From Talaromyces rugulosus (taxonomy: Eukaryota; Ascomycota; Eurotiomycetes; Eurotiales; Trichocomaceae): a DNA stretch of 64,000 nucleotides. Below are positions 10,355 through 22,298 of this stretch, in pieces. A program made the translations under genes and the position numbers. A model generated the notes under the pieces. That model had not been told where the DNA came from. It searched no databases and worked only from the letters and a program-made list of their open reading frames with translations. Numbering within the stretch: position 1 is the stretch's first letter; every line of letters begins with the position of its first letter. The stretch is taken from positions 1,240,001 to 1,304,000 of the forward strand of contig NC_049562.1 in NCBI RefSeq assembly GCF_013368755.1. The letters run 5' to 3'.

Positions 10355-12635
10355 ATGTCGGAATCTCAGCTGGATCCTCAAACGGATCCTACTCTTCTCG
10401 ACGATCCAGCCTCTGGCAGCGAGCTTCCTCCGCTTCCTCCGATCTCGAGTGAAGGGACAGAGACACCTACGATACCGGCGATAAGTCCTGAACTCGCCGT
10501 TCCGGACCCTGCTTCGACGACGACGACGACGACGACGACTACGACTACGACAACACCAGCCACTACGTTTACAGCTTCAGCGCCAGTTCCTCAAGCTCCT
10601 CCTCCTCTTCCTCCCGCCCCGGCGCCATATAATCATAATGTTGCAGATCCAGCGCCTGGGCCAGCAGCACCGGCGCAGATTTCCTCGTTCTCGACGATGC
10701 CAGCTCCTCTATCGTCGATGGCATCGTCCCAGCCGCCGCCCGAAGTCTCCTCGCCCAATCCACAGGCAATGCAGGCGCAGGCGCCAATTGGCGCTCCGGT
10801 GTCGCCTGTTATGTCTTCAATGTCCCCCATGGGACAGTACGCCTCGTCGTATTCGCCAGGCATGGCGCAACTGGGCATGCAAGGCGGACAGATGAGCTAT
10901 CAGCTCCCCGGCAACGCACGATCGCGAGCGCACCAGCGCGAAGTCAAGCGACGAACGAAAACAGGCTGTTTGACGTGCCGCAAACGCAGAATAAAGGTAA
11001 GCATGAGATTGTTGCTGGTAGAATTATTGTCTTGTCTGGGTTGGCGGGAGTCGGAGCGGCGGAAGCAGCTGCAGGTGTCGCTTACCTGTGGTTAGTCCGG
11101 CTCGCGTCCAGCATCCCACTTTGATAGCAGAACCCCGCCAGACGTCACGCCCACTCCTGCACTTTTCCCCGACCACGCCGTGTTTTTCTCTATTGTCTTT
11201 TTTTCCTTTTTGATTGTGCCTGCCGCTGTTTCTGTTGACAATAATGCTGACGCGCAATTGGTCTTGAAACAAAGTGCGACGAAGGTCACCCGGTCTGCCG
11301 AAATTGCGTCAAGAGCAAACGCGAGTGTTTGGGCTACGACCCTGTCTTTCGACAACAAACAACCCCGTCTGAGATCCGACCGGCCAGCAGCTCGCAGCCC
11401 GCGCTTATTCAAGAAAACCATAACCCCTACCCCTCTGCGCCGCCCGGATACGTCCCCGCTGCCTCGCAGCCTTTCGCGCCGTCGGTCCAGTCGGACTCCT
11501 CGGTGAAGTCGTTTGACCTGCCGAACAACCACCAAAGCACTGTCGAGCCTTCCGTAGCAGAGAGCGACACCATGTCAGCTCTGGCAAGCGTTCAAGATAC
11601 CATCGACGGGTCGATTTCCCAGCCGGCAGGAACTCCGTCAACCATAACAACGCCGGCGCTGATGCCGCCTTCAGGACAAGTCGGCAAGCAAGGTATTTAC
11701 TCTTTGAAACGTGTTCGCCAGGAATTAGAACTGACCACAAGATGCGTGCAGAGAAGGTGAAGATCCAGGATCTACTGGCGCTCCAAGGCATTGCGCCGCC
11801 ATCTCCATATCCTATCGTTCCGATACAACAAACTCGTTTAGACCAGATACAGACGGTTTACCTCCACACGTACGCGCCGGCCATCGACCGGTTCTTGGAA
11901 ACGCGGTGGTTTCGAGACAAGGGCTTGTCGCAGCTATTGACCAATGCCCAGCTTATGGCGCAATACTCGGCGCTGATTGATGCCTTTAGCGATCCCAAAA
12001 TTTCCGAGCCCGCTGTCAGAGGACGAGTGGAAAGTTTCGAGGCATCTGTGGTGTGGGACACCATGTCCATTTGTCGCTCAGCGCGTCATTTGGTGCGCAA
12101 CGGAAATCCGGAGCCTATGCAAGAATACGACCTGTTGACGACGGCCAACCGATTCGATGTTCTCGAGGCTCTCATTACTGATGACTACCTTAAAGAAAAC
12201 CCATTGCAAGAGGACCTTGCCCGCGAACCACCACCAAATCCAAATTCTTTACAAGATCAGTTGCGACGACGGTCCTTTAATTTCTGGGATTGCATTGGTC
12301 ACTTCCTCACGCTTCACGATATTGAGGCATCCTCAGCGGTGGAGATCGACGAAACATTGACTCGCTGTCGTGGCCTTCTCGACCAGATCGAGAATCGCGA
12401 CGTGGTCTATTCGATTGCCATTGGGCGCCATCTTGGGCAACGGTTGTCGGATTACCCTCGCAACAGACCTGAAAACTCCAGCGACGAGCGGAATACCAAC
12501 ACAAAACTTCTCGTCGCCCAGCGATTCATCGAGGAAGAATCAAAAGACAAAGGTACCACACAGGTCGTCAAGCGTCTTTGCGGCATGGTCAACAGGCTAT
12601 GGGAATTGAAGAGTATATTACTACCGCGTATATGA
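10355..12635 (+). CDS. Zn2Cys6 transcription factor (fungal-specific)
   Basis: Sequence-specific nuclear regulator of unknown targets. Exons 10355-10996, 11275-11692, 11752-12635; 647 aa. The N-terminal 200 residues are low-complexity Pro/Ser/Thr with a Thr run near 55-66 and Gln/Met/Pro segments. The binuclear zinc cluster is split by intron 1: CLTCRKRRIK then CDEGHPVCRNCVKSKREC, with C205, C208, C215, C222, C225 and C232. It is preceded by a basic segment (REVKRRTKTG). The C-terminal half (QDLLALQGI onward) is largely helical and resembles the Moc3/fungal-specific family, but no characterised orthologue can be named with confidence. The ATG at 10355 is the first in the predicted spliced mRNA. 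Intron 1 (278 nt) is long for this window. Confidence 0.92.
10516..10551 (+). repeat. ACG-rich triplet repeat coding a poly-Thr run
   Basis: Nearly pure ACG/ACT triplets code about a dozen Thr in the disordered N-terminus of the Zn2Cys6 factor. Confidence 0.85.
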
Positions 12636-13059
12636 ATCTCCTAATATGTGGCTTTGTTACGCTTCAACAAACTTCGGCCTTTTCTGTTCTGATATACTAG
12701 CATTTGGCGTTAGGTGTTCCCAAAATGTGCCCTTCTATACGGCCTTTCATGAAGGACGGCGTTCCGGCATTTGTCGTTAATGATACCGCTGTTAGCGTGA
12801 CCGATATTATTTTCTTGTCATTCCGAGTCATCCTCTTAAGGAGGATATTTCTAGCTCTTATTTCCAAAAAAACACGCAAGCCCGGGTCTATGAATGTCAA
12901 TTTTCGTTGTTCGATTCTATAGGAATATGTGAAAATATTGTACCATACATAGAACAGAGAACATATCTTTACTGTCCAATGACGAGAGACATCTGATGTA
13001 TACATGTAGTAGAAACGAGTCTATCGCTCTCTAAATACCTCGATCATTCAACCAGCTAA
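12636..13059. other. Convergent 3' region between Zn2Cys6 factor and dehydrogenase
   Basis: AT-rich stretch with no credible gene; short frames on both strands lack family features. Confidence 0.5.
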
Positions 13060-14312
13060 TTACAGATCCACTTGTTCGGGCACAATGCTCTTCAGCGTGC
13101 CTTGTTCAACAGCCTGGCGAACATTGGCAATTGCCCATTCTTCCATTGAGGTTTGTGTCTGGTTTCGTCAGTTTAGTTGAAACATAAAAAAAAGAAGAAG
13201 AAAAAGGGGAGAAAAGGCATACCTCGACAGACCAGGTACCCATATGCGGCACAAGCAGCACATTCGGATTTCGCGTCAAACCCGGATGGATTTTGGGCTC
13301 TTCTTCAAAAACATCCAGACCGGCAGAGTAGACCTTGCCACTATCTAGAGCGTCTACAAGGGCAGCTTCGTCGATGACTGCGCCTCGAGCGGTGTTGACG
13401 ACAACGACGTCGTCTTTCATCTTTTCGAACTCGGGTTTGCCGATAATGTGGCGTGTATGTGCCTGTGATGGTGTCAGTGTGAAATGCAACAGTGACAAAA
13501 CAAAAGGAATCATACGTTTAGAGGCAGATTCAGACTGATTACGTCGCTCGTAGCCAGCAACTCGTCAAACGAGACATACTCTGCCCCAGCCGCCAGTGCC
13601 TCGCTGAGCTTCCGCCGATTATGATAGATAACTTTCATGCCAAATGCTTCGGCTTTTCGTTTGAGATTGCGTCCGATGCCGCCCATTCCCAAGATTCCCA
13701 ACACTTTCCCCTCTGGATCATGTCCCAAGCGAGGGGCAGGCACACCGCGCCATTTGCCCTCGCGGAGAGCGTGCATCCCGGCGTTGAAATTGCGCAGAGC
13801 GCCAATGATTAAGAACATGTTGACATCTGCTGTGGCATCGTCAACGGCGGTGGGCACGTTGGATACGCGTATAGGCGGGTTGCGCTGGCTGCAGGCATGC
13901 ACGTCTACTTGGTCATATCCAGCTCCTGTTTTTTTTTTTTGGTGGCCTGTCAGTTTGGACACACAAAGTCTACAAAAGGAAGGCATAAACGCACCGCAGT
14001 GAGCTAGGAACAGCATTGATTTAGGCAACACCGACACCAGCTCCTCATCAAACTGCCCTGTGATTCCAAAGGAGCCGAATGTCCGGTATGCGACAACCAC
14101 GCCGTCGAGTTTCCCGGCTTTGCATTCTTGAATGAACTCTGTCCGGTTGGCTGCTTGGGTCGTTACGAGCTCGGCGACGTTGCTGAGAGCTTCCCAGGTC
14201 TTTCCAGCGCTGTGTTCTCGTGTCAGATAAGGATATCAGTTTGATAATTGGACATGGGCCTATAGACATACTGGTCGATGTTGCCCAACAAAAGGGCCTT
14301 TGGTCGGGTCAT
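13060..14312 (-). CDS. D-isomer-specific 2-hydroxyacid dehydrogenase (glyoxylate/hydroxypyruvate reductase type)
   Basis: NAD(P)H-dependent reduction of a 2-oxoacid, probably glyoxylate or hydroxypyruvate. Exons 14312-14272, 14209-13995, 13925-13516, 13462-13223, 13158-13060; 334 aa, normal for the family. The Rossmann motif is ILGMGGIGRNLKRKAEAFGM with the downstream Asn-Arg-Arg (YHNRRK), which suggests NADP preference. The catalytic triad is visible: Arg in NTARGAVIDE, Glu in FEEEPKI and His in VPHMGTWS. The substrate-binding start HCGAGYDQVD is restored only when intron 2 (13994-13926, with a T12/A12 run) is removed. Stop at 13062-13060. Substrate choice among family members cannot be read from sequence alone. 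Confidence 0.93.
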
Positions 14313-14621
14313 TGTGCAAATTTGTATATGAAAACTTCCACTGTCACTTAGTTTGAATAAATTGAGAGACTCTGTGTCTTATTTGTAGTAAAATCGGAGA
14401 CCGAAGAACCCCGCGGAAAGGTAATCAATCGGACGGCGGGCTCGGTGGGGGAGTAACGGAGATGTCCCCGAAGGTGACAGCCCTCTCTTATTGGTGCGAT
14501 AATTGTTCTAAGTATATCTCGTATAAAATACAGTTCTCAAAATGGATATTAATAGCGTAAACTAGATGTACAGATTTACATTCACCTGGTGGCTGTATTG
14601 TGCCCTATACAGTATCTACCA
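14313..14621. other. Spacer between dehydrogenase promoter and CWF19 3' end
   Basis: About 310 bp between two minus-strand genes; presumably dehydrogenase promoter plus CWF19 3' UTR. Nothing else seen. Confidence 0.4.
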
Positions 14622-16752
14622 TCAACCCTCTGTCAAGACGCGAGTCCAGTCAAACTTGCGCCATCGTTTCCTAAACGGCTCAACTCGACGATCACCACTG
14701 CGACTCCATTTACCCTGGCGCTTGATCACGTCTGGCTCAAGATCAAGCATGCCTCCGAGAATCTCCCTGGCAAACAAGTCTCCGCGTGGCCAGCGGCGCG
14801 AGTCTTCCACCACATGGCCAAGTCCACCATCAAGTTCAAACCAGACATGGAAATATGGCATCTCCTTCACCAGCGTGCGGCGGAAAGCCAGTTTGCCCAG
14901 GCCCTGTCGAGACTTGGCAAGAGTATCAATCAGTTTCCGGTGCTGCGTCCATTCTGAGTCTGCCGACAAGATGGCCTCCTTGAAGAAAGCCGGAGACGTT
15001 TCACCTAGGCTGTAAGGAAGAGGCACGACCTCTAGCGATGCATGACGCTTTCGGTCTGGGTGTGCTGCATTCTCGTAGAAGATCACGTCTCGGCCTTGGT
15101 CATGGTACATTCGAGTCAGGCTTTTCATAAAGTTGCGGATCTCCTCCCACTCGTCATCATCACACTCCAGTAAATTTGTGCGGTGTTGAATTGGGACGAT
15201 TGTGCTGCTCCCGTCGCTGATTTCAGGCTCCGTAGGCAATGTCAAGTACGTGCGAGTTGCCAACGATACCACAGGCGCAACTGGAGGTGTGCTCGTGTCT
15301 TCATGATGACATAGCGGACAATTATCCAAAACCCTGTTCATCTTGTGGAATTCACTGATTGCAGTGTTTTTCAAGTTGAGCTCGGACTTTTGCACTCGTT
15401 TGGCTAGCTTAGCTGCGTTGTCGTCCATGTATTCCAAATCATTCTATAGTAGTTCATATCAGTATCCAAACAGCTCAGAAGTTGACAATCCAACTTACAT
15501 CGAATTTTGCATCTTTCGCGATCCGCTCGGCGAGTCGCATGCCTTCACCACCGGCTTGACCTCGACTTCGCCGCTCCTCTCTTAACATATCCTCAATCGA
15601 CATGTCATCGTTCTCCTGAACCTGACCACGTTCACGACCCCTACGGTTTTCAACTGGTTTTACCTCACCCCTGGAGCTGCCGGCCAACATTCTGTTTTCC
15701 ATCACACCAAGCACCACCACATCACCTTCTTTGCGATTAGCCATTAGTGCAGCAGCGGCATTATACTGCTCCTCCAATTCGGTAGCTTCGGCTGATCCCT
15801 TCAATTTTGCCTTCATCATCTTCGCGCGAAGCCGATTGAGTGCTGTTGCATCCAGAAGCTGTGTAGTCCCTGTAGGGGGTTCGATTTCCATCGATTTCCC
15901 CTGTTCTTGAACATTCGGTTCAATGTCTTTATCTTCCTGGCGAGAGCTTCTGCGGGAACCTTGCTCGAGTTTCCTCTCCTGGAAGAGCTCCCCGCTTGGT
16001 TTTATTTTGCCCACGTATGATTCCCCATATGTGTCCCTTCGGTCCAGTTCGACTTCTTCCTCTCGTGCATCATCGAAAGAGCGCAGGTCCCCGAACCGCT
16101 CAATTGCAACCTCATCCACTTTCCTGCCTGAATTTTTGGCTTCTCGATAAACAGCTTTGAGCTTTGTCATTCTCCACTGGGAGCCGGTGTCGCCAAACGT
16201 ATAGTTAACATCATGTTGGGCGGTCGTGGTTTCGATTTCCTCCGCGACTTTGCCGTCTCTGAGATCCCGTAAATGGTCGTTGATCTCTCTTTGATGTATT
16301 TTTGTTGTGAGGTCGGATTCTAGCATCTTTGCCTGCGGTTGTTCTTGGAGGCGCCGTTCAGGTCTCTGAACGTAGTCGATGTCAATTGAAGATGGGGCCT
16401 CCATCCATGAGTCTCGTTTCAAGTGTGATTCATTGCTATTCGAGGCAACCGGATCGGCTTCGGTCTTGGGACGGTCGCGGTCATGAGAGCTGTCATGTCG
16501 ATGCCGTCTCTTGTGCCGACTCTCTTCGTCCTCTCCGTTGTCATCTCGCCGCGATCGTTTCTGTCTATGCCTGTCGGAATCCTCGTGGTGTCTGTCGCGG
16601 CCATGGCGCGTTTCTCTAGACCTCGAGGAGCTGCGATGGCGGTGGTGGTGACGATGGCGATGGTGTCGAGAGCGATCCTTGTCCTTGCTACCTTCGGACT
16701 CCTTCTGCTCGTGACTCTCCGCAAGCGATTTTTCAAAGTCTTCCAAGGTCAT
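14622..16752 (-). CDS. cwf19: CWF19-like spliceosome/lariat-turnover protein (CwfJ domains)
   Basis: Late-spliceosome protein; the family acts with the debranching enzyme in intron-lariat turnover. Exons 16752-15499 and 15443-14622; intron 15498-15444; 691 aa. The N-terminal about 110 residues are an RS/RH-rich region full of His-Arg and Ser-Arg. A central acidic/charged region holds LRAKMMKAKLKG. The C-terminal CwfJ_C_1 (about 420-580; histidine-triad-related, with NCPLCHH, TYLTLPTEPEI, VPIQHRTNLLECDDDEWEEIRNFMKSL) is followed by CwfJ_C_2 (RRTLVKEMPYFHVWFELDGGLGHVVED). The HIT-like HxHxH is altered as usual for this family: the IVPIQHR segment keeps a single His. It is divergent from GPN1 with a 283-bp shared upstream region. 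Confidence 0.95.
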
Positions 16753-17035
16753 GTTGAAAATGATCGTGAGCTGGGATGTTGCAGGAAAAAAAGCCGACGG
16801 GAGCTTGAAGGAACATGACGTTGAAACTGGAAGCAGCGGGCCCCACCTGCACCTGCCCCGGCCGGAACGAAACGAACATTGTCGCCCCGCCTAAGATTTT
16901 CTTTCAAGAGGAAAAAAAATTAATCACCGTCCCTCCATAAAGTGGTTTACAATAACAGAGCCCTGGCTGGATACATCTAGACGCAGCGACTACCTGTCTC
17001 AGAGTTACTCTATCGATAACCAGAAAACAAACGAT
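16753..17035. promoter_or_regulatory. Divergent CWF19 / GPN1 promoter
   Basis: A 283-bp spacer separating two divergent essential-type genes, so it must carry both promoters. It includes a GC-rich block near 16835-16895 and an A-run near 16912. Confidence 0.5.
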
Positions 17036-18423
17036 ATGGCTGCGACAGCGGCTCCCGGCGAAACCGCCTCACCTGTGGCGGTTGTCTGTGTTGGCATGGC
17101 AGGTAAGAGAGAGACGCTTCAGTTTATTATTTCCCCATGGAGCCTATGAAATAGAAGGGTCTGTCTGCAAATACATACAGTCTATGATGACGATGATGGT
17201 TGTGGACAAGACTTGCCAGCTAGTATAAGTTTCGATCTGAATACTCACGAATCGCGATTTTAGGCTCGGGCAAGACGACGTTTATGCAACGAATCAACTC
17301 ATATCTACACTCTCAGCGAAAGGCGCCATATGTCCTAAACCTAGACCCGGCAGTGCACTCGGTTCCGTTCGAGAGCAATATCGATATCCGGGATTCGATA
17401 AATTACAAGGAGGTAATGAAGCAGTACAACTTGGGGCCGAATGGGGGGATTCTGACATCCTTGAACCTGTTTGCCACCAAGATCGATCAAATCATCGCCC
17501 TGCTAGAGAAGCGCACGGCTCCGACCGACCCCGCCAACACCAGTGGACGGCCGATCGAGCACATCCTAGTTGACACCCCCGGCCAGATCGAGGTCTTCGT
17601 ATGGAGCGCCTCGGGGAGTATCTTCCTCGAGACGATGGCGTCCTCGTTCCCTACAGTGATTGCGTATGTGATTGACACGCCGCGAACCAGTTCTACCAGC
17701 ACGTTCATGAGCAACATGCTGTACGCCTGCAGCATCCTGTACAAGACTAAGCTGCCGATGATTCTGGTATTCAACAAAACGGATGTCCAGGATGCAGAGT
17801 TCGCTAAGGAGTGGATGACCGACTTTGACGCCTTTCAGAATGCTCTGCGTCAGGAGGAGGAAGCCGGCGCCTTTGGAGCGGAAGGTGGTGCCGGTGGATT
17901 TGGCGCGGGCAGTGGGTACATGGGGTCGCTGCTCAACAGCATGAGTTTAATGCTAGAGGAGTTCTATCGCCATTTAAGCGTCGTAGGGGTTAGCTCGATG
18001 ACCGGAGATGGCGTGGAGGACTTTTTCCAGGCGGTGGAGGAGAAGCGGCAGGAGTTTGAGCGAGACTACCGCCCGGAGCTGGAGCGCAAGCAACAGGCTC
18101 GCGCCGAGGAGGCCTCGCAGCGACGAGAGGTCGAATTGGGTAAGCTCATGAAAGATATGGCTGTGTCGAACAAAAAGGCGCCTCGGAGGGACGCGCCCGA
18201 AACAGTGAGTGACGCAGAGGAAGACCCACTGGACGACGATGCCATTGGTGGTAACGAGAGCGACGGACTGTCGGGGGATAGTGATTCTGCTTCCGCGGTA
18301 GGGGACGATACTGGTCTTAGCCAGCGATACCAACAGGCGCTGGGAGAGTCCTCGGAGTCGCAGCAGCTGACTCAAGAGGAGCTCAGCTTCATGAGGTACC
18401 TGCGTACCAGCAACCCTCAGTAA
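17036..18423 (+). CDS. npa3: GPN-loop GTPase 1 (Npa3 / XAB1)
   Basis: GTPase chaperone for assembly and nuclear import of RNA polymerase II. Exons 17036-17102 and 17264-18423; intron 17103-17263; 408 aa. The P-loop GMAGSGKTT (20-28) is split by the intron and restored on splicing. Others: DPAV after the Walker region, the diagnostic GPN motif ([15 protein letters not shown]), switch [15 protein letters not shown] guanine-specificity motif, and [11 protein letters not shown] (G5 region). A Gly-rich loop ([19 protein letters not shown]) and an acidic/Ser C-terminal tail follow. This tail ends in [11 protein letters not shown]. The start ATG is the first in the leader and gives the short Ala-rich N-terminus common in fungi. 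Confidence 0.96.
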
Positions 18424-20212
18424 TGGTTCCCATTACACAGCATCCACAGTCGGCAATTTCTCTTTACAGACATACTTTCCGACCGTACCGCCCGTAGCAG
18501 ACTAGCAGGTCTTGTCCAATGTGAACAATGAATGAACTGGTCCGAGAGCAAAAAAAAAAAAAAGCAAAGCGAACGAATTCTCCGCACAGCCTCTGCGGCG
18601 TATGCGAGACTGCGACAGTGCGCTCAGGGCCACCTTGGAAAGCTGACTGACATGGTTCTTTTTTCGCCTGCGTGAAACCTCTTCCGGACTAGGGGGTTGA
18701 CTTGACGCTGTAAGCTTCGTTGCTTTTTCTTCCTGCGTCTCCACTGAAAATTCCTTTTCTGTACGCGTCTCGCCAATCAGGGATTTCTTTTTTTCATATC
18801 CACCATCATGACGAGTGACACAGTGCGATAAACCCGGGCTTACAACGTTGAATTGATATTAGGGTAGTTTCCGAGAGGTCTATGGAATCGCTTCTCCACA
18901 GCATGTGCGCCTTTCTGATGCTGATCCGCACACTTGGTCCCGCAAGGACCAAAACCCTGGGCTCTTGACTCTTGAGGTGGCTGTGCGAGGCTTCGCTTGG
19001 AACTCTTTGCGAGGCCTTTTTGAGGGGTTTCTCCTATCTTGTCTTCGGATTGATACACCATCTGTGCGGCATGGATCTGGCGCTCTCGATAGCCGGGTCC
19101 GCTTTTTTGTCAACAACACGTCTGTATTGATATTACTCTGCAATGTGGTTACTGGACTGGTGATATAGACCAGGGAATATTACTTTGTTGTTTGTTGCCC
19201 GGGCAAAAAAGGGCGTCACACCGCTTTGGCCTCGGATTCTTTTCACTGCGTGATTGACGCCGGGGACGTTTACTGGCATTTGACGTGCTGTCTGTATGTG
19301 TGTGTATGTATGCAATGACGATTCAGGGTGGCCAACAAGCTCATCTATGCGCATATACTCTGTGACGAACATGTAGTTCACAGTAGTGTCGTAGCCGGAC
19401 CAATGATCCATACATACTCCGTAGTACATAGCTATAAGGCCCACGATGCGGGCCGTTCCCCGCCCCGGACCGGGTGCCGGCGCCAACGTGCATGGAGCAA
19501 GGCTGGGCTGGCTGAAGCCCAATTCTGACATCAAGGACCCAAGCTCTTAGAGTTTGGATTAATGTTGGATACTATAACTATCTAGTTTTAGACTATTGTA
19601 GCTGGTACTTTCAGGCTTCGGCTAACTCCGTATAGTTTGACTTTTGCCCCCTCTCCCCCCCAGCCATGCTCACTGCTGTGCTGTCCCTACTAAGCCGGAT
19701 ATGGTTCGCTGGATCTTGATCATGTTGAGAACTTGAGAACCAAGAGGATGCATGATGTGCTTTAGCGCAATGAGCTGATTCATGACTAGCCGTTCGATGA
19801 ATGGTTCATTGATTCAATGAGTCAGCCAACTAAGAAGTTGTTTCCCGATGCTTCTGTTGGCTAACACCCCGGATCAGTACATTCAACCCTAATGCAATGG
19901 GTCCCAAAGCGATGACTGTAGTACTCTGCCAGTGCCACGGGCTGTGTAGATAACGCCGTAAACGCTGTACACATAGATGTGGCAATATCAGCCTAACGCA
20001 CATTAATGACATGAAATCGACGATGTCCCTGGCACGGCCAGGCTGAACTGCCAGATGTAGGCGCCCACCTTCTTGAACAGGCATCTCCTTTTTTTTTAAA
20101 AAAAAAAGTCTGTATGGAGTAGTACCGATGTGATCGGCCTACATGGAGCCTCGGGGAACGGCGGTGCAAGAATATTAAAGTAATAATAATAATACTAAGT
20201 GTTATAATAGTA

Positions 20213-20230
20213 GTACGGAGTACTCCGTAC
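20213..20230. repeat. Perfect 18-bp palindrome GTACGGAGTACTCCGTAC
   Basis: Reads identically on both strands. Related partial copies lie at 19415-19426 (TACTCCGTAGTA), about 19625-19633, about 20112-20121, 1743-1754 and about 24955-24964. The motif is familiar from intergenic DNA of Eurotiales, though I cannot run a count here. Confidence 0.85.
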
Positions 20231-20735
20231 GTGGTACCGACATACATCCTGACTATTGAGTGAATAGACGGGGATAGCCCCAGCAGTAGATCCTTTTCCG
20301 TACAGCGCTAAGAGAGTAAAAGAGTAAAAATGATCGTCAGTGACTTTTTTGAGTCAAGGCTGATTTCGGAAATAACGTTGAGCCAGCAAGGCAAACTGTT
20401 ATTACTCAGGGTAAGAGGGGCTGTTTCATTATGGCTCTTGCGCGAGGCAGGATGGGCTCCCTTACAGAATCGGAAAAGTGGCGTGCTTAAAGGGGGGGGG
20501 AAAGAGTAACAAAATTTAGGGGGTATTTTTTTTTTAAGAAAAAACAAGAAAAAGAAAAGAAAGAAAGACCCGATAACGGGTATTTCGGCTGTCATAAGCT
20601 TGTTCCCCGGTGTCAATCAATGATACTACTCATGCTTACCATTATTACTATGACCGATATTGATCGATGTCTTCAAGTTGCGCGGTGACTACCCCCCGGC
20701 TGGCGCAGTTGACACATCCCAGAAGTTGCTACACA

Positions 20736-20743
20736 TATATAAA
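20736..20743 (+). promoter_or_regulatory. TATA box of the acetyltransferase gene
   Basis: TATATAAA, 47 bp before the ATG at 20790. The spacing favours that ATG over the in-frame one at 20754, which is only 10 bp past the box. Confidence 0.6.
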
Positions 20744-20789
20744 GCGTGTCCCTATGTGCACCAAAAGCATGAACCAGACACTACAAAAA

Positions 20790-21765
20790 ATGGCCCTGTG
20801 GTTTCGTCGCCTTCTCCCTCGAAAGGGCCGGGGCTCTTCGCGACCAGTAAACGACCCCGACGCAGCTCCTCCAAAACAGACGTCACCAAATTCAAGCGTC
20901 ACTGAATTGACTCACCATTCACAGCATGTACAGGACGGGCGCAAGTCGCGAAGAACCAGGGAGGAGATTGCCGACCTGAATGCGAAATACGCCTCGAGAA
21001 TAGGTATGCCTAACAGCTCACAGTACCAACTGATGGTGGCTGGGGATCCGTAAGTCAACCTCAAATATACCTATACCGAACTTTCTAAAATGTTATAGCT
21101 GACATTTTGTGGAAAAGATACCGGGTTCTCAACTGCCCCCAGCTCATGGGGGGGAAGGTCGAGGCGCGCCGGTTTTGTGCCAAATACAACCTAGATGACC
21201 AAGTTTTGGAAGACCAAAGTGACATGCCCTTGGATGATGTATTCAAGGAACTGCGCAAGGCTCGTGAGGCGATGCTGCGCTCAATCATCGGTCGTGTTGG
21301 ACAAGGGCCTGTCATTGAGCCACCATTCCACTTCAGCTACGGTTGCAATATTGTCCTCGGAGACAAGTTTTACGCCAACGTCAAGTCAGTCCCCCCATTT
21401 GTATTCTTGTTGTTGTTCCAATCCACTTCCACTTCTTGATTCTGATATGGAATTATTGTAGCCTTCGAATCATGGATAGTGCGCTGGTAGTAATTGGTAA
21501 TAACGTGCTCATCGGGCCCAATGTCACTATTGTGACCGACCTCCATAACAAGGACCTCGAGACTCGCAGAAACGTTTACAGCAGCCCGGTGGTCATTGAA
21601 GACGACTGCTGGATCGCAGCCAACTCGGTTATTCTACCGGGCGTAACCATTGGAAAGGGCTCGGTGATTGGAGCTGGATCGGTCGTGGCCAGAGACATTT
21701 CTCCCGGGTCCGTCGCGATGGGCACTCCTGCCCGAGCGCAAGGGCATCGTCCCGGGCTATACTGA
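20790..21765 (+). CDS. Sugar O-acetyltransferase (maltose/galactoside acetyltransferase type, left-handed beta-helix)
   Basis: Predicted cytosolic transfer of acetyl from acetyl-CoA to a sugar or related hydroxyl compound. Exons 20790-21049, 21118-21384, 21462-21765; 276 aa. The first about 60 residues are basic and unconserved. The maltose-acetyltransferase domain begins at [17 protein letters not shown], which appears only if the intron acceptor is at 21117; an acceptor at 21098 would give an immediate stop. Hexapeptide repeats follow ([51 protein letters not shown]). The catalytic His lies in VTDLHNKD. It ends with the family GTPARA motif. Alternative in-frame starts are 20754 and 20769. 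Neighbours are not metabolic, so the substrate is unknown. Confidence 0.88.
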
Positions 21766-22298
21766 GAATTTCTGACACGGTGTGAGGGTATCGATCGGAG
21801 CTGGTCTCCGCAATGACCCGGGTCGATGTTTCTGATGAATTGCATGGGTTTGACAGGCGTTTTGGCGTTTGATTTTTAGACGGTGCTTGGTCGATACGGG
21901 AGCCTGCATGAGCGTCAATGGCACTCATCTCTGTCTGTCAATGAATGAATGAATGCATAAGGAGAAGCTGTAGATCTGTGAGCTTAGCAGTAATACAACC
22001 GTATTCCTCCACGTGTTTACAAGAAGTAATATTAAAATAATGAAGACACCGGTTGTCGCCAAGAGTTAAAATAAGCTAGTGTGGGCCAACTGACAAAACA
22101 TGACATCATCCGCCTCGAAGCTCTTTTCACCACGACTTCAAGACTTACTTGACTCACTCTGTACAGTAACACTGCTTTGTTTATTTATTGTGTCATTTGA
22201 TGCCACTAAAGAAATAATATCTGTCTGGACCTTGTCGCAACATGGATGTGAGTTTCTTCTTCTTCCTACCGCCACCTTGCTTGATCGCCGCGATTCTA
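21766..22298. other. Spacer upstream of the small membrane-protein gene
   Basis: Contains the acetyltransferase 3' region. An ATG-initiated frame at 22100-22250 (hydrophobic, CTVTLLCLFIVSF) could be an upstream exon of the next gene, but no in-frame join to it was found. Confidence 0.3.

Larger units (their letters stand above)
18424..20789. other. Gene-poor region of about 2.4 kb
   Basis: No gene can be supported. The stretch is AT-rich and low-complexity, with an A14 run (18550-18563), further A/T and G runs (about 20090-20108 and 20492-20540) and four copies of the TACTCCGTA-type motif. Its end contains the promoter of the acetyltransferase. Several frames of 70-130 codons exist on both strands but share no recognisable family and lack splice structure. 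Confidence 0.5.

Noticed and set aside
19133..19534. 132-codon minus-strand frame in the gene-poor region
   Set aside because: No recognisable domain, no splice or promoter context, and Cys/Tyr/His composition typical of chance frames.
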